DNA from: Thiofaba sp049322715 | GTDB taxonomy: Bacteria; Pseudomonadota; Gammaproteobacteria; Halothiobacillales; Halothiobacillaceae | Direction: 5' to 3' | Assembly (NCBI GenBank): GCA_049322715.1 | Contig: JBMOQP010000007.1 | Coordinates: 1 to 27,502, forward strand | Length of the DNA stretch: 27,502 nucleotides | Part shown: in pieces, positions 16,253 through 23,180 of the stretch | Layout: each line of letters starts with the position of its first letter | How positions within the stretch are numbered: position 1 is the stretch's first letter | Made by a program: the position numbers and the translations under genes | Notes under the pieces: generated by a model | Database searches by the model: none | What the model saw: only the letters and a program-made list of their open reading frames with translations | Told to the model about the DNA's origin: nothing

Positions 16253-16285
16253 TTTCTTGACCATTCCTTCTGGAGTCCCTAGACC

Positions 16286-16711
16286 ATGGCCGTTGAGCGC
16301 ACCCTTTCCATCATCAAGCCCGATGCCGTCGCCAAGAACGTGATCGGCGCCATCTACAGCCGTTTCGAGAATGCCGGCCTGAAGATCGTCGCCGCCAAGA
16401 TGGCCCACCTGACCCGCGAGCAGGCCGAAGGCTTCTACGCCGTGCACAAGGAGCGCCCCTTCTTCGGTGAGCTGGTCGGCTTCATGATCTCCGGCCCGGT
16501 CATGATCCAGGTCCTGGAAGGCGAGAACGCCGTCGCCAAGAACCGCGACCTGATGGGCGCCACCGATCCGAAGAAGGCCGAGCCGGGCACCATCCGCGCC
16601 GACTTCGCCGACAGCATCGACGCCAACGCCGTGCACGGTTCCGACAGCCTGGAGAACGCGAAGATCGAGATCGACTTCTTCTTCAAGGCCGGCGAAATCT
16701 GCCCGCGCTGA
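16286..16711 (+). CDS. ndk: Nucleoside diphosphate kinase
   Basis: 141 residues, the usual bacterial size. Transfers the gamma-phosphate between nucleoside triphosphates and diphosphates through a phosphohistidine. Catalytic H117 in NAVHGSDS. Also LSIIKPDAVAKNVIG at the N-terminus, ERPFFGELVGFMISGP, and GATDPKKAEPGTIRADFA. GGAG at 16272-16275 lies upstream of ATG 16286. rlmN follows after 20 bp, the standard ndk-rlmN-pilF order of Gammaproteobacteria. No unusual features in the coding sequence. Confidence 0.98.
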   Translation: MAVERTLSIIKPDAVAKNVIGAIYSRFENAGLKIVAAKMAHLTREQAEGFYAVHKERPFFGELVGFMISGPVMIQVLEGENAVAKNRDLMGATDPKKAEPGTIRADFADSIDANAVHGSDSLENAKIEIDFFFKAGEICPR

Positions 16712-16731
16712 GTGCTGGACGACACGTGGGC

Positions 16732-17907
16732 ATGATCGAAACCTCCGGCAAGATCAACCTGCTCGGGCTGCCCAAGGGCAAGCTCGAGCAGTTTTTCGTC
16801 GAGATGGGCGAGAAGCCCTTCCGCGCGGCGCAGGTGATGAAGTGGATTCACCAGCGCGGCGTGATCGACTTCGCCGAGATGAGCGACCTGTCCAAGGCCC
16901 TGCGCGAGAAGCTCGCGCAGGTCGCCGAAATCCGCATTCCCGAGGTGCAGTTCGAACAGAAGTCCCGCGACGGGACGATGAAGTGGGTACTGCGCCTCGA
17001 CTCGGGCAACAGCGTGGAGATGGTCTACATCCCCGAGCGCGAACGCGCCACGCTGTGTGTCTCCTCGCAGGTCGGCTGCGCGCTGGCCTGCACCTTCTGC
17101 TCCACAGGCCGGCAGGGCTTCAACCGCAACATGAGCGCGGCCGAAATCGTCAGCCAGCTGTTCATGGCCGAGCACCGCCTGGTGGAGAAATCGCTGCCCT
17201 CCGACCGCAAGGTCAGCAACATCGTGTTCATGGGCATGGGCGAGCCGCTGCTCAACTTCGAGGCGGTGGTGGATGCCGCCGAGATCATGATGGAGGACAA
17301 CGCCTACGGCCTGTCCAAGCGCCGGGTGACGGTCAGCACCTCCGGCGTGGTGCCGGCCATGGCGCGCCTGCAGGAGCGGGGGGACGTGGCGCTGGCGGTC
17401 TCCCTGCATGCGCCGAATGATGCGCTGCGCGACGTGCTGGTGCCGCTCAACCAGAAGTATCCCCTCAAGGAACTGATGGCCGCCTGCGACGCCTATGCGC
17501 CGAACGCCCCGACCGCGCACATCACCTACGAATACGTGATGCTGCACGACGTGAACGACACCGACCGGCACGCCGACGAGCTGATCGCCCTGCTGCGCGG
17601 CCGCCCCGCCAAGGTCAACCTGATCCCGTTCAACCCGTTCCCGCAGTCGGGCTACCAGCGCTCGAGCAACGACCGGATCGAGCGATTCATGCGCCGCCTC
17701 GAGGCCGCCAACATCACCACCATCCCGCGCCGCACGCGCGGTGATGACATCGACGCCGCCTGCGGCCAGCTGGTCGGCGAGGTGGAGGACCGCGCCCGCC
17801 GCGCCGAACGGCTGGAGCGAATGCGTCTCGCGCCTCTCTCCGAAGGAGCCTCGGACAGGACGTTCGAGGGGTGCGTGACGAGGACCAACCTGAGGCCCTC
17901 CGGATGA
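16732..17907 (+). CDS. rlmN: Dual-specificity rRNA/tRNA methyltransferase RlmN
   Basis: 391 residues. Radical SAM enzyme that methylates C2 of A2503 in 23S rRNA and of A37 in some tRNAs. The [4Fe-4S] ligands are C116, C120 and C123 (CALACTFC); the mechanistic pair is C109 (LCVSSQVGC) and C344 (DIDAACGQL). Also GFNRNMSAAEIV, FMGMGEPLLNF, STSGVVPAM and NLIPFNPFP. ATG 16732 gives MIETSGKINLLGLP; GTG 16726 is an alternative. The normal protein ends near RRAERLERM; the last ~25 residues (SEGASDRTFEGCVTRT and onward) are encoded by a type B palindromic element at 17840-17886. Confidence 0.97.
   Translation: MIETSGKINLLGLPKGKLEQFFVEMGEKPFRAAQVMKWIHQRGVIDFAEMSDLSKALREKLAQVAEIRIPEVQFEQKSRDGTMKWVLRLDSGNSVEMVYIPERERATLCVSSQVGCALACTFCSTGRQGFNRNMSAAEIVSQLFMAEHRLVEKSLPSDRKVSNIVFMGMGEPLLNFEAVVDAAEIMMEDNAYGLSKRRVTVSTSGVVPAMARLQERGDVALAVSLHAPNDALRDVLVPLNQKYPLKELMAACDAYAPNAPTAHITYEYVMLHDVNDTDRHADELIALLRGRPAKVNLIPFNPFPQSGYQRSSNDRIERFMRRLEAANITTIPRRTRGDDIDAACGQLVGEVEDRARRAERLERMRLAPLSEGASDRTFEGCVTRTNLRPSG
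17840..17886 (+). repeat. Palindromic element, type B, copy B3 (rlmN 3' end)
   Basis: Begins CCGAAGG, then stem CCTCGGAC (17849-17856) / GTTCGAGG (17862-17869) with loop AGGAC (one G-U pair). Translated as SEGASDRTFEGCVTRT, closely like PEGASGRMPEGCETRT from the hisS copy. Confidence 0.85.
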
Positions 17908-17918
17908 CCCGAGCCTCA

Positions 17919-17941
17919 CCGATTTGTCGGGAACAAATCGG
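17919..17941 (+). repeat. 9-bp stem-loop between rlmN and pilF
   Basis: CCGATTTGT (17919-17927) pairs with ACAAATCGG (17933-17941), loop CGGGA. No T run. It lies 12 bases after the rlmN stop and immediately before the type B element that leads into pilF. Confidence 0.55.
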
Positions 17942-17944
17942 GAA

Positions 17945-18049
17945 TCGCCGCAAGGCGCTCCCGACGGCCGCTCTCGAGAGCCGATCTCGATGGCCGTACC
18001 CCGAAGGGGCTTCCGGCATGGATGCCGGAAGGGACGGAGAGGAAGGACC
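17945..18049 (+). repeat. Palindromic element, type B, copy B4 (pilF 5' end)
   Basis: The fullest type B copy. It opens with CGCCGCAAGGCG (like hairpin II of type A), then a region shared with 27462-27500 (36 of 39 bases), CCCCGAAGGGG, then stem CTTCCGGC (18010-18017) / GCCGGAAG (18024-18031) with loop ATGGAT, and a GGACGGAGAGGAAGGACC tail. The loop ATG at 18018 is in frame with pilF. Confidence 0.88.
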
Positions 18050-18839
18050 AACCCCGAAGGGGGCCGCACATGGATGGGCGGCATCCGCGCTTCCCGCCCT
18101 GCTGCTTGCCTCCGCCCTGCTGGGAGGGTGCGCGGGCTCGACGTCCGCCCTGCGCGACGAGACGCCCTCCGACAACGCCCGCGCGGCGCAGATCAACGTC
18201 CAGCTTGGACTGGGCTACCTGCAGCGTGGACAAAAGCAGGCAGCCGCGGAAAAGCTTGCCCGGGCGCTGGAACAGGATCCGGACTCCGCCCTGGTGCAGC
18301 ATGCCAACGCCCTGCTGCAGGACGTCCTGGGCGAGCTTGATGCGGCCGACCGCCACTTCCGCCGTGCGGTGGATCTGGATCCGAAGGACTCCGAGGCGCG
18401 CAACAACTACGGCGCCTTCCTCTGTCGGCAAAAACGCACAGACGAAGGGGTGGCGATGCTCGAGCAGGCGCTGACCAACCCGTTGTACGCCACCCCCGAG
18501 TTCGCCTGGTCGAACATCGGCCAGTGCCGCCGCCAGGCGGGACAGCCCGAGCCCGCCGAAGCGGCCCTGCGCAAGGCGGTGCAGATCAATCCCCGCCATG
18601 CCTCGGCCTGGCTGCAATTGGCTGAAACCCAGCTGCAGCTCGGCCAGGCCCGGCAGGCCCAGTCCAGCCTGCAGCGCTACCACGAGCTCGCCCCGCAGGG
18701 CCCCGCGAGCCTGCTGCTTGGGGCCCGCATCGAGCAGGCGCTCGGCCAGCGCCAGGCGCAGGCGCACTACGAGCTGCTGCTGCGCGGCAAGTTTCCTGAT
18801 TCCGACGAGGCCCGCCGCCTCGGGGAGGCCCAACCGTGA
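18018..18839 (+). CDS. pilF: Type IV pilus biogenesis lipoprotein PilF/PilW (TPR)
   Basis: 273 residues from ATG 18018. Outer-membrane lipoprotein pilotin that helps the secretin PilQ assemble. A hydrophobic segment (ASALPALLLASALLG) ends in lipobox L35-G-G-C38. TPR repeats follow: NVQLGLGYLQRGQKQAAAEKL, ALVQHANALLQDVLGELDAAD, SEARNNYGAFLCRQKRTDEG and SAWLQLAETQLQLGQARQAQ. The only in-frame start before the signal peptide that is not far upstream is ATG 18018, with GAAGGGG at 18003-18009. Both lie inside a palindromic element, and the ATG is in its hairpin loop. This gives an unusually long, acidic 18-residue lead before the hydrophobic segment. The alternative is the distant open-frame start at 17871 inside rlmN, which is less likely. 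Confidence 0.88.
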   Translation: MDAGRDGEEGPTPKGAAHGWAASALPALLLASALLGGCAGSTSALRDETPSDNARAAQINVQLGLGYLQRGQKQAAAEKLARALEQDPDSALVQHANALLQDVLGELDAADRHFRRAVDLDPKDSEARNNYGAFLCRQKRTDEGVAMLEQALTNPLYATPEFAWSNIGQCRRQAGQPEPAEAALRKAVQINPRHASAWLQLAETQLQLGQARQAQSSLQRYHELAPQGPASLLLGARIEQALGQRQAQAHYELLLRGKFPDSDEARRLGEAQP

Positions 18840-19978
18840 GTCCGTCGCACATCGATTCATCCGGCGCCATCTACGAGGCGGCCCCGGAAGCCGCAACAAC
18901 GCTGGATGGAACAGCGTTGGGTCGCGAAGCGACACCCGCAGGGCGGAATCCAGGGATGGATTCCGCCGCCGGCAGGGGGCCGGGGCTCGGTGCCCAGTTG
19001 CGCAAGGCGCGCGAACGACGCGGCCTGACCCAGGCGGAACTGGGGAGTCGACTGAACCTCGCGGCAGGCACGATCGACGCACTCGAGCGCGAAGATCTGC
19101 TGGCCCTGCCCGGTCCGGTCTATGTGCGGGGCTACCTGCGCCGGCTCGCCGCCGAACTGGAGATCGACGAAGCCGAACTGCAGCAGGCCCATACCCGCAT
19201 CGCCGGCGAGAGCGCCCCCGCCCCGCGCCGACCAACCCTGCGCGCCGAGCCCATGCGTGCGCCGCGGCGGGTGCGGCGCTTCCTGCTGCTGGTGATCGTG
19301 GTAGTGGCAATCGTGGTGGCGGGGCTCCTGGCCCAGCGCTACCTGCCCGAGATCTGGCTCGAAACCGGCGGCGCCCCGCTGCCACAGGATCTCGCCCCGC
19401 TGCCAGGGGCGGCCCCGGGGACACCTGCCCCGGCGATGCCCCTGGAGTCCATTCCCTTGCCGCCCCAGCCTCTCCCTCCCGATGAGAGCCATTCGCCCGG
19501 CGATGAGTCAGCGGCAGCAACGCCGTACGGAGCCCTCCCCGAGGAGGAACGTGGATACGCCACACAAATTGCCCATGGGCGCGACGCAGCAACGCCGTAC
19601 GGAGCCCTCCCCGAGGAGGAACCCCGCGCCGCGGAGCCGCCACCGCTTCCGGCCGCGACCGACATGCCGCAGGTCCCGTCCCTGCCAGGCCATCCCGCAC
19701 CGGACGGGCCTGCAACCGCGGCCGGGGTGGCCCCGGCCCTGGAGCTGCGCGCCAGCACGGCGGATTCGTGGGTGCAGGTCAAGGACGCCACCGGCAAGGT
19801 CCTGCTCGAGGAGGTGCTGAAGCCCGGCTCGACCCGCCGAGTCCACGGCCCGCGCCCCCTGCGGGTCATGGTAGGCAACGCGGCGGCGACCTCGCTGGTG
19901 CTGGATGGGCAGGCGGTCGATCTCTCGCCCCACACCCGCCCCAGCGGCACGGCCTTCATCGCCAGTCTCGGAGGCTGA
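18836..19978 (+). CDS. rodZ: Cytoskeletal protein RodZ (HTH + membrane anchor)
   Basis: 380 residues from GTG 18836, which overlaps the pilF stop as GTGA and has GGGGAGG at 18822-18828. RodZ links MreB to the cell-wall synthesis machinery and helps set rod shape. HTH domain about residues 50-118 (LGAQLRKARERRGLTQAELGSRL, VYVRGYLRRLAAELEID), basic stretch, membrane segment 149-168 (FLLLVIVVVAIVVAGLLAQR), then a Pro/Glu/Ala-rich periplasmic linker with a 72-bp duplication, and a C-terminal DUF4115 beta domain (ADSWVQVKDATGKVLLEEVL ... GNAAATSLVLDGQAVDL). A type A element (18898-18967) is translated between the start and the HTH. Its loop ATG at 18956 is in frame and would give a more typical N-terminus (MDSAAGRGPGLGAQLRKA). 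Confidence 0.92.
   Translation: MSPSHIDSSGAIYEAAPEAATTLDGTALGREATPAGRNPGMDSAAGRGPGLGAQLRKARERRGLTQAELGSRLNLAAGTIDALEREDLLALPGPVYVRGYLRRLAAELEIDEAELQQAHTRIAGESAPAPRRPTLRAEPMRAPRRVRRFLLLVIVVVAIVVAGLLAQRYLPEIWLETGGAPLPQDLAPLPGAAPGTPAPAMPLESIPLPPQPLPPDESHSPGDESAAATPYGALPEEERGYATQIAHGRDAATPYGALPEEEPRAAEPPPLPAATDMPQVPSLPGHPAPDGPATAAGVAPALELRASTADSWVQVKDATGKVLLEEVLKPGSTRRVHGPRPLRVMVGNAAATSLVLDGQAVDLSPHTRPSGTAFIASLGG
18898..18967 (+). repeat. Palindromic element, type A, copy A2 (rodZ N-terminal region)
   Basis: 70 bp. AACGCTG / CAGCGTT; GTCGC / GCGAC around GAA; GGCGGAATCC (18942-18951) / GGATTCCGCC (18958-18967) with loop AGGGAT. Read in a different frame from copies A3-A5, still without a stop. 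Confidence 0.93.
19514..19622 (+). repeat. Perfect 37-bp direct repeat, offset 72 bp, inside rodZ
   Basis: 19514-19550 and 19586-19622 are identical; the 35 bp between them are unique and more AT-rich (include CACACAAATTGCCC). The offset is 24 codons, so the frame is kept and the peptide AATPYGALPEEE appears twice in the periplasmic linker. Confidence 0.95.
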
Positions 19979-19981
19979 TCC

Positions 19982-21076
19982 ATGCAGTTCATCCACGAGA
20001 TTCCGCGCCGCAAGTCGCGCCAGATCATGGTCGGCAAGGTGCCGGTCGGCGGCGATGCCCCGGTCAGCGTGCAGAGCATGACCAACACCGAGACCTGCGA
20101 TGTGCCGGCTACGGTCGCCCAGATCCTGGCCCTCAAGCAGGCCGGGGCGGACATGGTGCGCGTCTCGGTGCCGAGCATGGAGGCCGCCGAGTCCTTCGGC
20201 GAGATCAAGAAGCGCGTCGGCTGTTTCCCGCTGATCGCCGACATCCATTTCGACTACCGCATCGCCCTGCGCGTGGCCGAGCTCGGGGTGGACTGCCTGC
20301 GCATCAACCCGGGCAACATCGGCCGCGAGGACCGCGTGCGGGCGGTGGTCGAGGCCGCGCGCGACAAGGGCATCCCCATCCGCATCGGCGTGAATGCCGG
20401 TTCGCTGGAGAAGGACCTGCAGGAGAAATACGGCGAACCCACCCCCGAGGCGCTGGTCGAGTCCGCCCTGCGCCACGTCGAGATCCTCGATCGGCTGAAC
20501 TTCCCGGACTTCAAGGTCAGCCTGAAGGCCTCGGACGTGTTCCTGACCGTGGAGGCCTACCGCATCCTGGCCGGGCAGATTGAGCAGCCGCTGCACCTCG
20601 GCATCACCGAGGCGGGCGGCGCGCGCGCCGGGGCGGTGAAGTCGGCCATCGGCCTCGGCATGCTGCTGGCGGAGGGCATCGGCGATACCCTGCGCGTGTC
20701 GCTCGCCGCCGATCCGGTCGAGGAGGTCAAGGTCGGCTGGGACATCCTCAAGAGCTTGCACCTGCGCTCGCGCGGCATCAACCTGATCGCCTGCCCGTCC
20801 TGCTCGCGCCAGCAGTTCGACGTGATCAAGACCGTCAACCAGCTGGAGCAGCGGCTGGAGGACATCGACACCCCTCTCGACGTGGCGGTGATCGGCTGCG
20901 TGGTGAACGGCCCGGGCGAGGCGCGCGAGGTCGCAGTCGGCCTGACCGGCGGCAAGCCCAACCTGCTCTACATCGACGGCGAACCGCACCACAAGGTCGA
21001 GAACGAGGGCCTGGTGGACGAGCTGGAGCGCGTGATTCGCCAGCGCATCGCCATCAAGAAAAACGAAAACCCATAG
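19982..21076 (+). CDS. ispG: 4-hydroxy-3-methylbut-2-en-1-yl diphosphate synthase (flavodoxin) IspG
   Basis: 364 residues, the usual short bacterial form. [4Fe-4S] enzyme that converts MEcPP to HMBPP in the MEP isoprenoid pathway. Cluster ligands C271, C274 (CPSCSR) and C306 (IGCVVNGPGE), with the Glu of NGPGE as fourth ligand. TIM-barrel blocks: VSVQSMTNTETCDV, QAGADMVRVSVPSMEAA, LIADIHFDYRIAL, LRINPGNIG, IRIGVNAGSLEKD. Starts three bases after the rodZ stop. The stop codon (21074-21076) is inside the first arm of a repeat that fills the space to hisS. Confidence 0.98.
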   Translation: MQFIHEIPRRKSRQIMVGKVPVGGDAPVSVQSMTNTETCDVPATVAQILALKQAGADMVRVSVPSMEAAESFGEIKKRVGCFPLIADIHFDYRIALRVAELGVDCLRINPGNIGREDRVRAVVEAARDKGIPIRIGVNAGSLEKDLQEKYGEPTPEALVESALRHVEILDRLNFPDFKVSLKASDVFLTVEAYRILAGQIEQPLHLGITEAGGARAGAVKSAIGLGMLLAEGIGDTLRVSLAADPVEEVKVGWDILKSLHLRSRGINLIACPSCSRQQFDVIKTVNQLEQRLEDIDTPLDVAVIGCVVNGPGEAREVAVGLTGGKPNLLYIDGEPHHKVENEGLVDELERVIRQRIAIKKNENP

Positions 21077-21156
21077 TGGCCAGTGGTCGGTGGTCGGTTG
21101 TCAGCGAAAAACCTGCGGCAACTGGCCACTGACCGCTGGCCACCGGCCACTGACAG
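21075..21156. repeat. TGGYCRGTGG-type inverted repeat between ispG and hisS
   Basis: AGTGGCCAGT (21075-21084) is the exact reverse complement of ACTGGCCACT (21121-21130). Both arms continue as tandem degenerate units (GTGGTCGGTGGTCGG; ACCGCTGGCCACCGGCCACT). The repeat takes in the ispG stop and ends one base before the hisS ATG. Confidence 0.85.
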
Positions 21157-21157
21157 A

Positions 21158-22504
21158 ATGAGCAAGCACATCCAATCCATCCGCGGCATGCACGACGCCC
21201 TGCCGCACGAAACGCCGGGCTGGCAACGCCTGGAGGTTATCCTGCGCGAACTGATGGCCGGCTACGGCTACCGCGAGATCCGCATGCCGGTGGTCGAACA
21301 GACCGCTCTGTTCAAGCGCTCCATCGGCGAGGTCACCGACATCGTCGAGAAGGAGATGTATACCTTCGAGGACCGCAATGGCGAGAGCCTGACCCTGCGC
21401 CCCGAGGGCACCGCCTCCTGCGTGCGCGCCTGCCTGGAGCACGGCCTGCTGCACAACCAGCAGCAGCGCCTCTGGTACATGGGCCCGATGTTCCGCCACG
21501 AGCGCCCGCAGAAGGGGCGTTACCGCCAGTTCCACCAGCTCGGAGTGGAGACCTTCGGCATGGCGACCCCGGACCTCGACGCCGAACTGATCCTAATGGC
21601 CGCCCGCCTGTGGCGCCAGCTCGGCCTGATCGACGAGGTGAAGCTCGAAATCAACACCCTCGGCTCCAACGAGGCGCGCGCCCAGTACCGCCAGCACCTG
21701 GTCGCCTACCTGCGCCAACACCACGAGCGTCTGGACGAGGACAGCCGTCGCCGTCTGGAGACCAACCCGCTGCGCGTGCTGGACTCCAAGAACCCGGAGG
21801 TGCGCGAGGTGCTGCAGGGCGCCCCGCGTCTGGACGAGCATCTGGACGAGGAATCCCGCGCCGACTTCCTGCGCCTGTGCGACCTGCTGCATGCCGCGGG
21901 CATCAGCTACGAGGTCAATCCCAACCTCGTGCGCGGGCTGGATTACTACAACAAGACCGTGTTTGAATGGGTGACCACGCGCCTCGGCGCCCAGGGCACC
22001 ATCTGCGCGGGCGGCCGTTTCGACGGGCTGGTGAGCCAGCTAGGTGGCTCGGCCACCCCGGCGGCGGGCTTCGCCATCGGCCTCGAGCGCCTGCTTGCCC
22101 TGCTCGGCGAGGGCTTCGGCGAGGCCCAGGCGCAGGCCGCCGCCCCGCACGTCTACATGGTCTCGCTTGGTGCGGACGCCGAGCGCGAGGCGCTGGTGCT
22201 TGCCGAGCGGCTGCGCGACGCCCTGCCCGGCGTGCGTATCCAGAACAACGCGGGTGGCGGCGGATTCAAGGCCCAGTTCAAGCGCGCCGACAAATCCGGC
22301 GCGGCCTTCGCGGTGGTGCTGGGCGAGGACGAGGTACGCCAGGGCGTGGCCCAGCTCAAGCCGCTGCGTCAAGCGCCGAACCCCGAAGGGGCCTCGGGCA
22401 GGATGCCCGAGGGGTGCGAGACCAGGACGCGCGGCGATGGCGAGCAGCAGGCCATCGCGCTGGATGATCTGGCGGGCGCGCTGCGCCCGAAGCTATTCGG
22501 ATAA
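21158..22504 (+). CDS. hisS: Histidyl-tRNA synthetase
   Basis: 448 residues, about 20 longer than usual. Class II aminoacyl-tRNA synthetase. Motif 1 region YREIRMPVVEQTALFKRSIGE-type, motif 2 MGPMFRHERPQKGRYRQFHQ, His-specific VRGLDYYNKTVFEW and AGGRFDGLVSQLGG, motif 3 GFAIGLERLLALL; C-terminal anticodon-binding domain from ~residue 330 (PHVYMVSLGADAEREAL). The extra length is an in-frame type B element (22381-22428) between LKPLR and GEQQAIALDDLAGAL, in the last part of the anticodon-binding domain. Start ATG 21158 has no Shine-Dalgarno because a repeat abuts it; the open frame upstream (to 21083) runs through the repeat and is not family-like. Confidence 0.97.
   Translation: MSKHIQSIRGMHDALPHETPGWQRLEVILRELMAGYGYREIRMPVVEQTALFKRSIGEVTDIVEKEMYTFEDRNGESLTLRPEGTASCVRACLEHGLLHNQQQRLWYMGPMFRHERPQKGRYRQFHQLGVETFGMATPDLDAELILMAARLWRQLGLIDEVKLEINTLGSNEARAQYRQHLVAYLRQHHERLDEDSRRRLETNPLRVLDSKNPEVREVLQGAPRLDEHLDEESRADFLRLCDLLHAAGISYEVNPNLVRGLDYYNKTVFEWVTTRLGAQGTICAGGRFDGLVSQLGGSATPAAGFAIGLERLLALLGEGFGEAQAQAAAPHVYMVSLGADAEREALVLAERLRDALPGVRIQNNAGGGGFKAQFKRADKSGAAFAVVLGEDEVRQGVAQLKPLRQAPNPEGASGRMPEGCETRTRGDGEQQAIALDDLAGALRPKLFG
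22381..22428 (+). repeat. Palindromic element, type B, copy B5 (inside hisS)
   Basis: CCCCGAAGGGG, then stem CCTCGGGC (22392-22399) / GCCCGAGG (22405-22412) with loop AGGAT, then GGTGCGAGACCAGGAC. Translated as PEGASGRMPEGCETRT. Very similar to the rlmN copy at 17840. Confidence 0.9.
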
Positions 22505-22523
22505 GTTTGCAGGAGTAAGGCCC

Positions 22524-23180
22524 GTGGCCCTGGACATGCACGAAGAGGAACAGGTCGAGGCGCTCAAGCGCTGGTGGCGTGAGAACGGCCGCGCGGTCAT
22601 CGCCGGCCTGCTGCTGGCGGTGGCCATCGTCGTCGGCTGGCAGTGGTGGCAGGCCCGCCAGGAAACTCAGGCACATCGCGCCGGTCAGGTCTATGCCGAA
22701 CTGCTGTCCAAGCTGGACAAGGCACCCGCCGAGGCCCGTGCCCCGGCCGAACGCCTGCTGAACGAATTCGCCGGCAGCACCTACGCCGACCTTGCCGGCC
22801 TTGCGCTCGCGCGCATCGAGACGGAGGGAGGTCAGGCGGACGCCGCGCGCGCCCGCCTGCAGCACTTGACCGCCCATGCCCGTGACGAATCGGTGCGAGC
22901 CCTCGCCAGCCTGCGCCTCGCGCGCCTGGACTGGGGCGCGGGCGATGCCGAGGCGGCCCTGCGGCAGCTCGAGGGGAGCCTGCCGGACGCCTTCCGTGCC
23001 GAGGCCGACACCCTCCGCGGCGACGTGCTGGTGTCGCAGGGAAGGCTGGACGAGGCGCGCAAGGCATATGACGCTGCGCTGGCCCAGGCTGCCCTGCTGG
23101 GGCAGGAGACCGGCCTGATCCGAATCAAGCGTGATGATCTGGGAGGATCCACCGATGGCGCGGCTGTCCAAACGAACTGA
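22524..23180 (+). CDS. yfgM: Ancillary SecYEG translocon subunit YfgM (TPR-like)
   Basis: 218 residues from GTG 22524, which has AGGAG at 22511-22515; ATG 22536 is the alternative. Single membrane segment near residues 24-42 (AVIAGLLLAVAIVVGWQWW) preceded by the family N-terminus EEEQVEALKRWWRENGR, then a periplasmic TPR-like domain (SKLDKAPAEARAPAERLL, STYADLAGLALARIE, ALASLRLARLDW). In E. coli it pairs with PpiD at the Sec translocon. The end overlaps the bamB start by 26 bases, so the two are probably translationally coupled. Confidence 0.93.
   Translation: MALDMHEEEQVEALKRWWRENGRAVIAGLLLAVAIVVGWQWWQARQETQAHRAGQVYAELLSKLDKAPAEARAPAERLLNEFAGSTYADLAGLALARIETEGGQADAARARLQHLTAHARDESVRALASLRLARLDWGAGDAEAALRQLEGSLPDAFRAEADTLRGDVLVSQGRLDEARKAYDAALAQAALLGQETGLIRIKRDDLGGSTDGAAVQTN

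Larger units (their letters stand above)
15813..16285. other. 473-bp gene-free region rich in hairpins and repeat elements
   Basis: No credible gene; open frames here lack ribosome-binding sites and family character. It holds, in order: a perfect 12-bp stem (15827-15838 / 15845-15856), an inverted type B element (15864-15903), a direct type B element (15918-16003), a divergent type A element in minus orientation (16043-16110) and the ndk promoter region with a perfect 11-bp palindrome (16223-16252). Bases from about 16111 to 16222 show nothing I can name. Confidence 0.8.

Noticed and set aside
15894..16282. Small open frames between iscX and ndk (15894-16121, 16058-16282)
   Set aside because: They run through repeat hairpins, lack ribosome-binding sites and resemble no protein family.
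19514..19622. CRISPR-like repeat-spacer-repeat (37-35-37 bp)
   Set aside because: Only two repeats, inside the rodZ coding sequence, with a 24-codon period that keeps the frame, and no cas genes.
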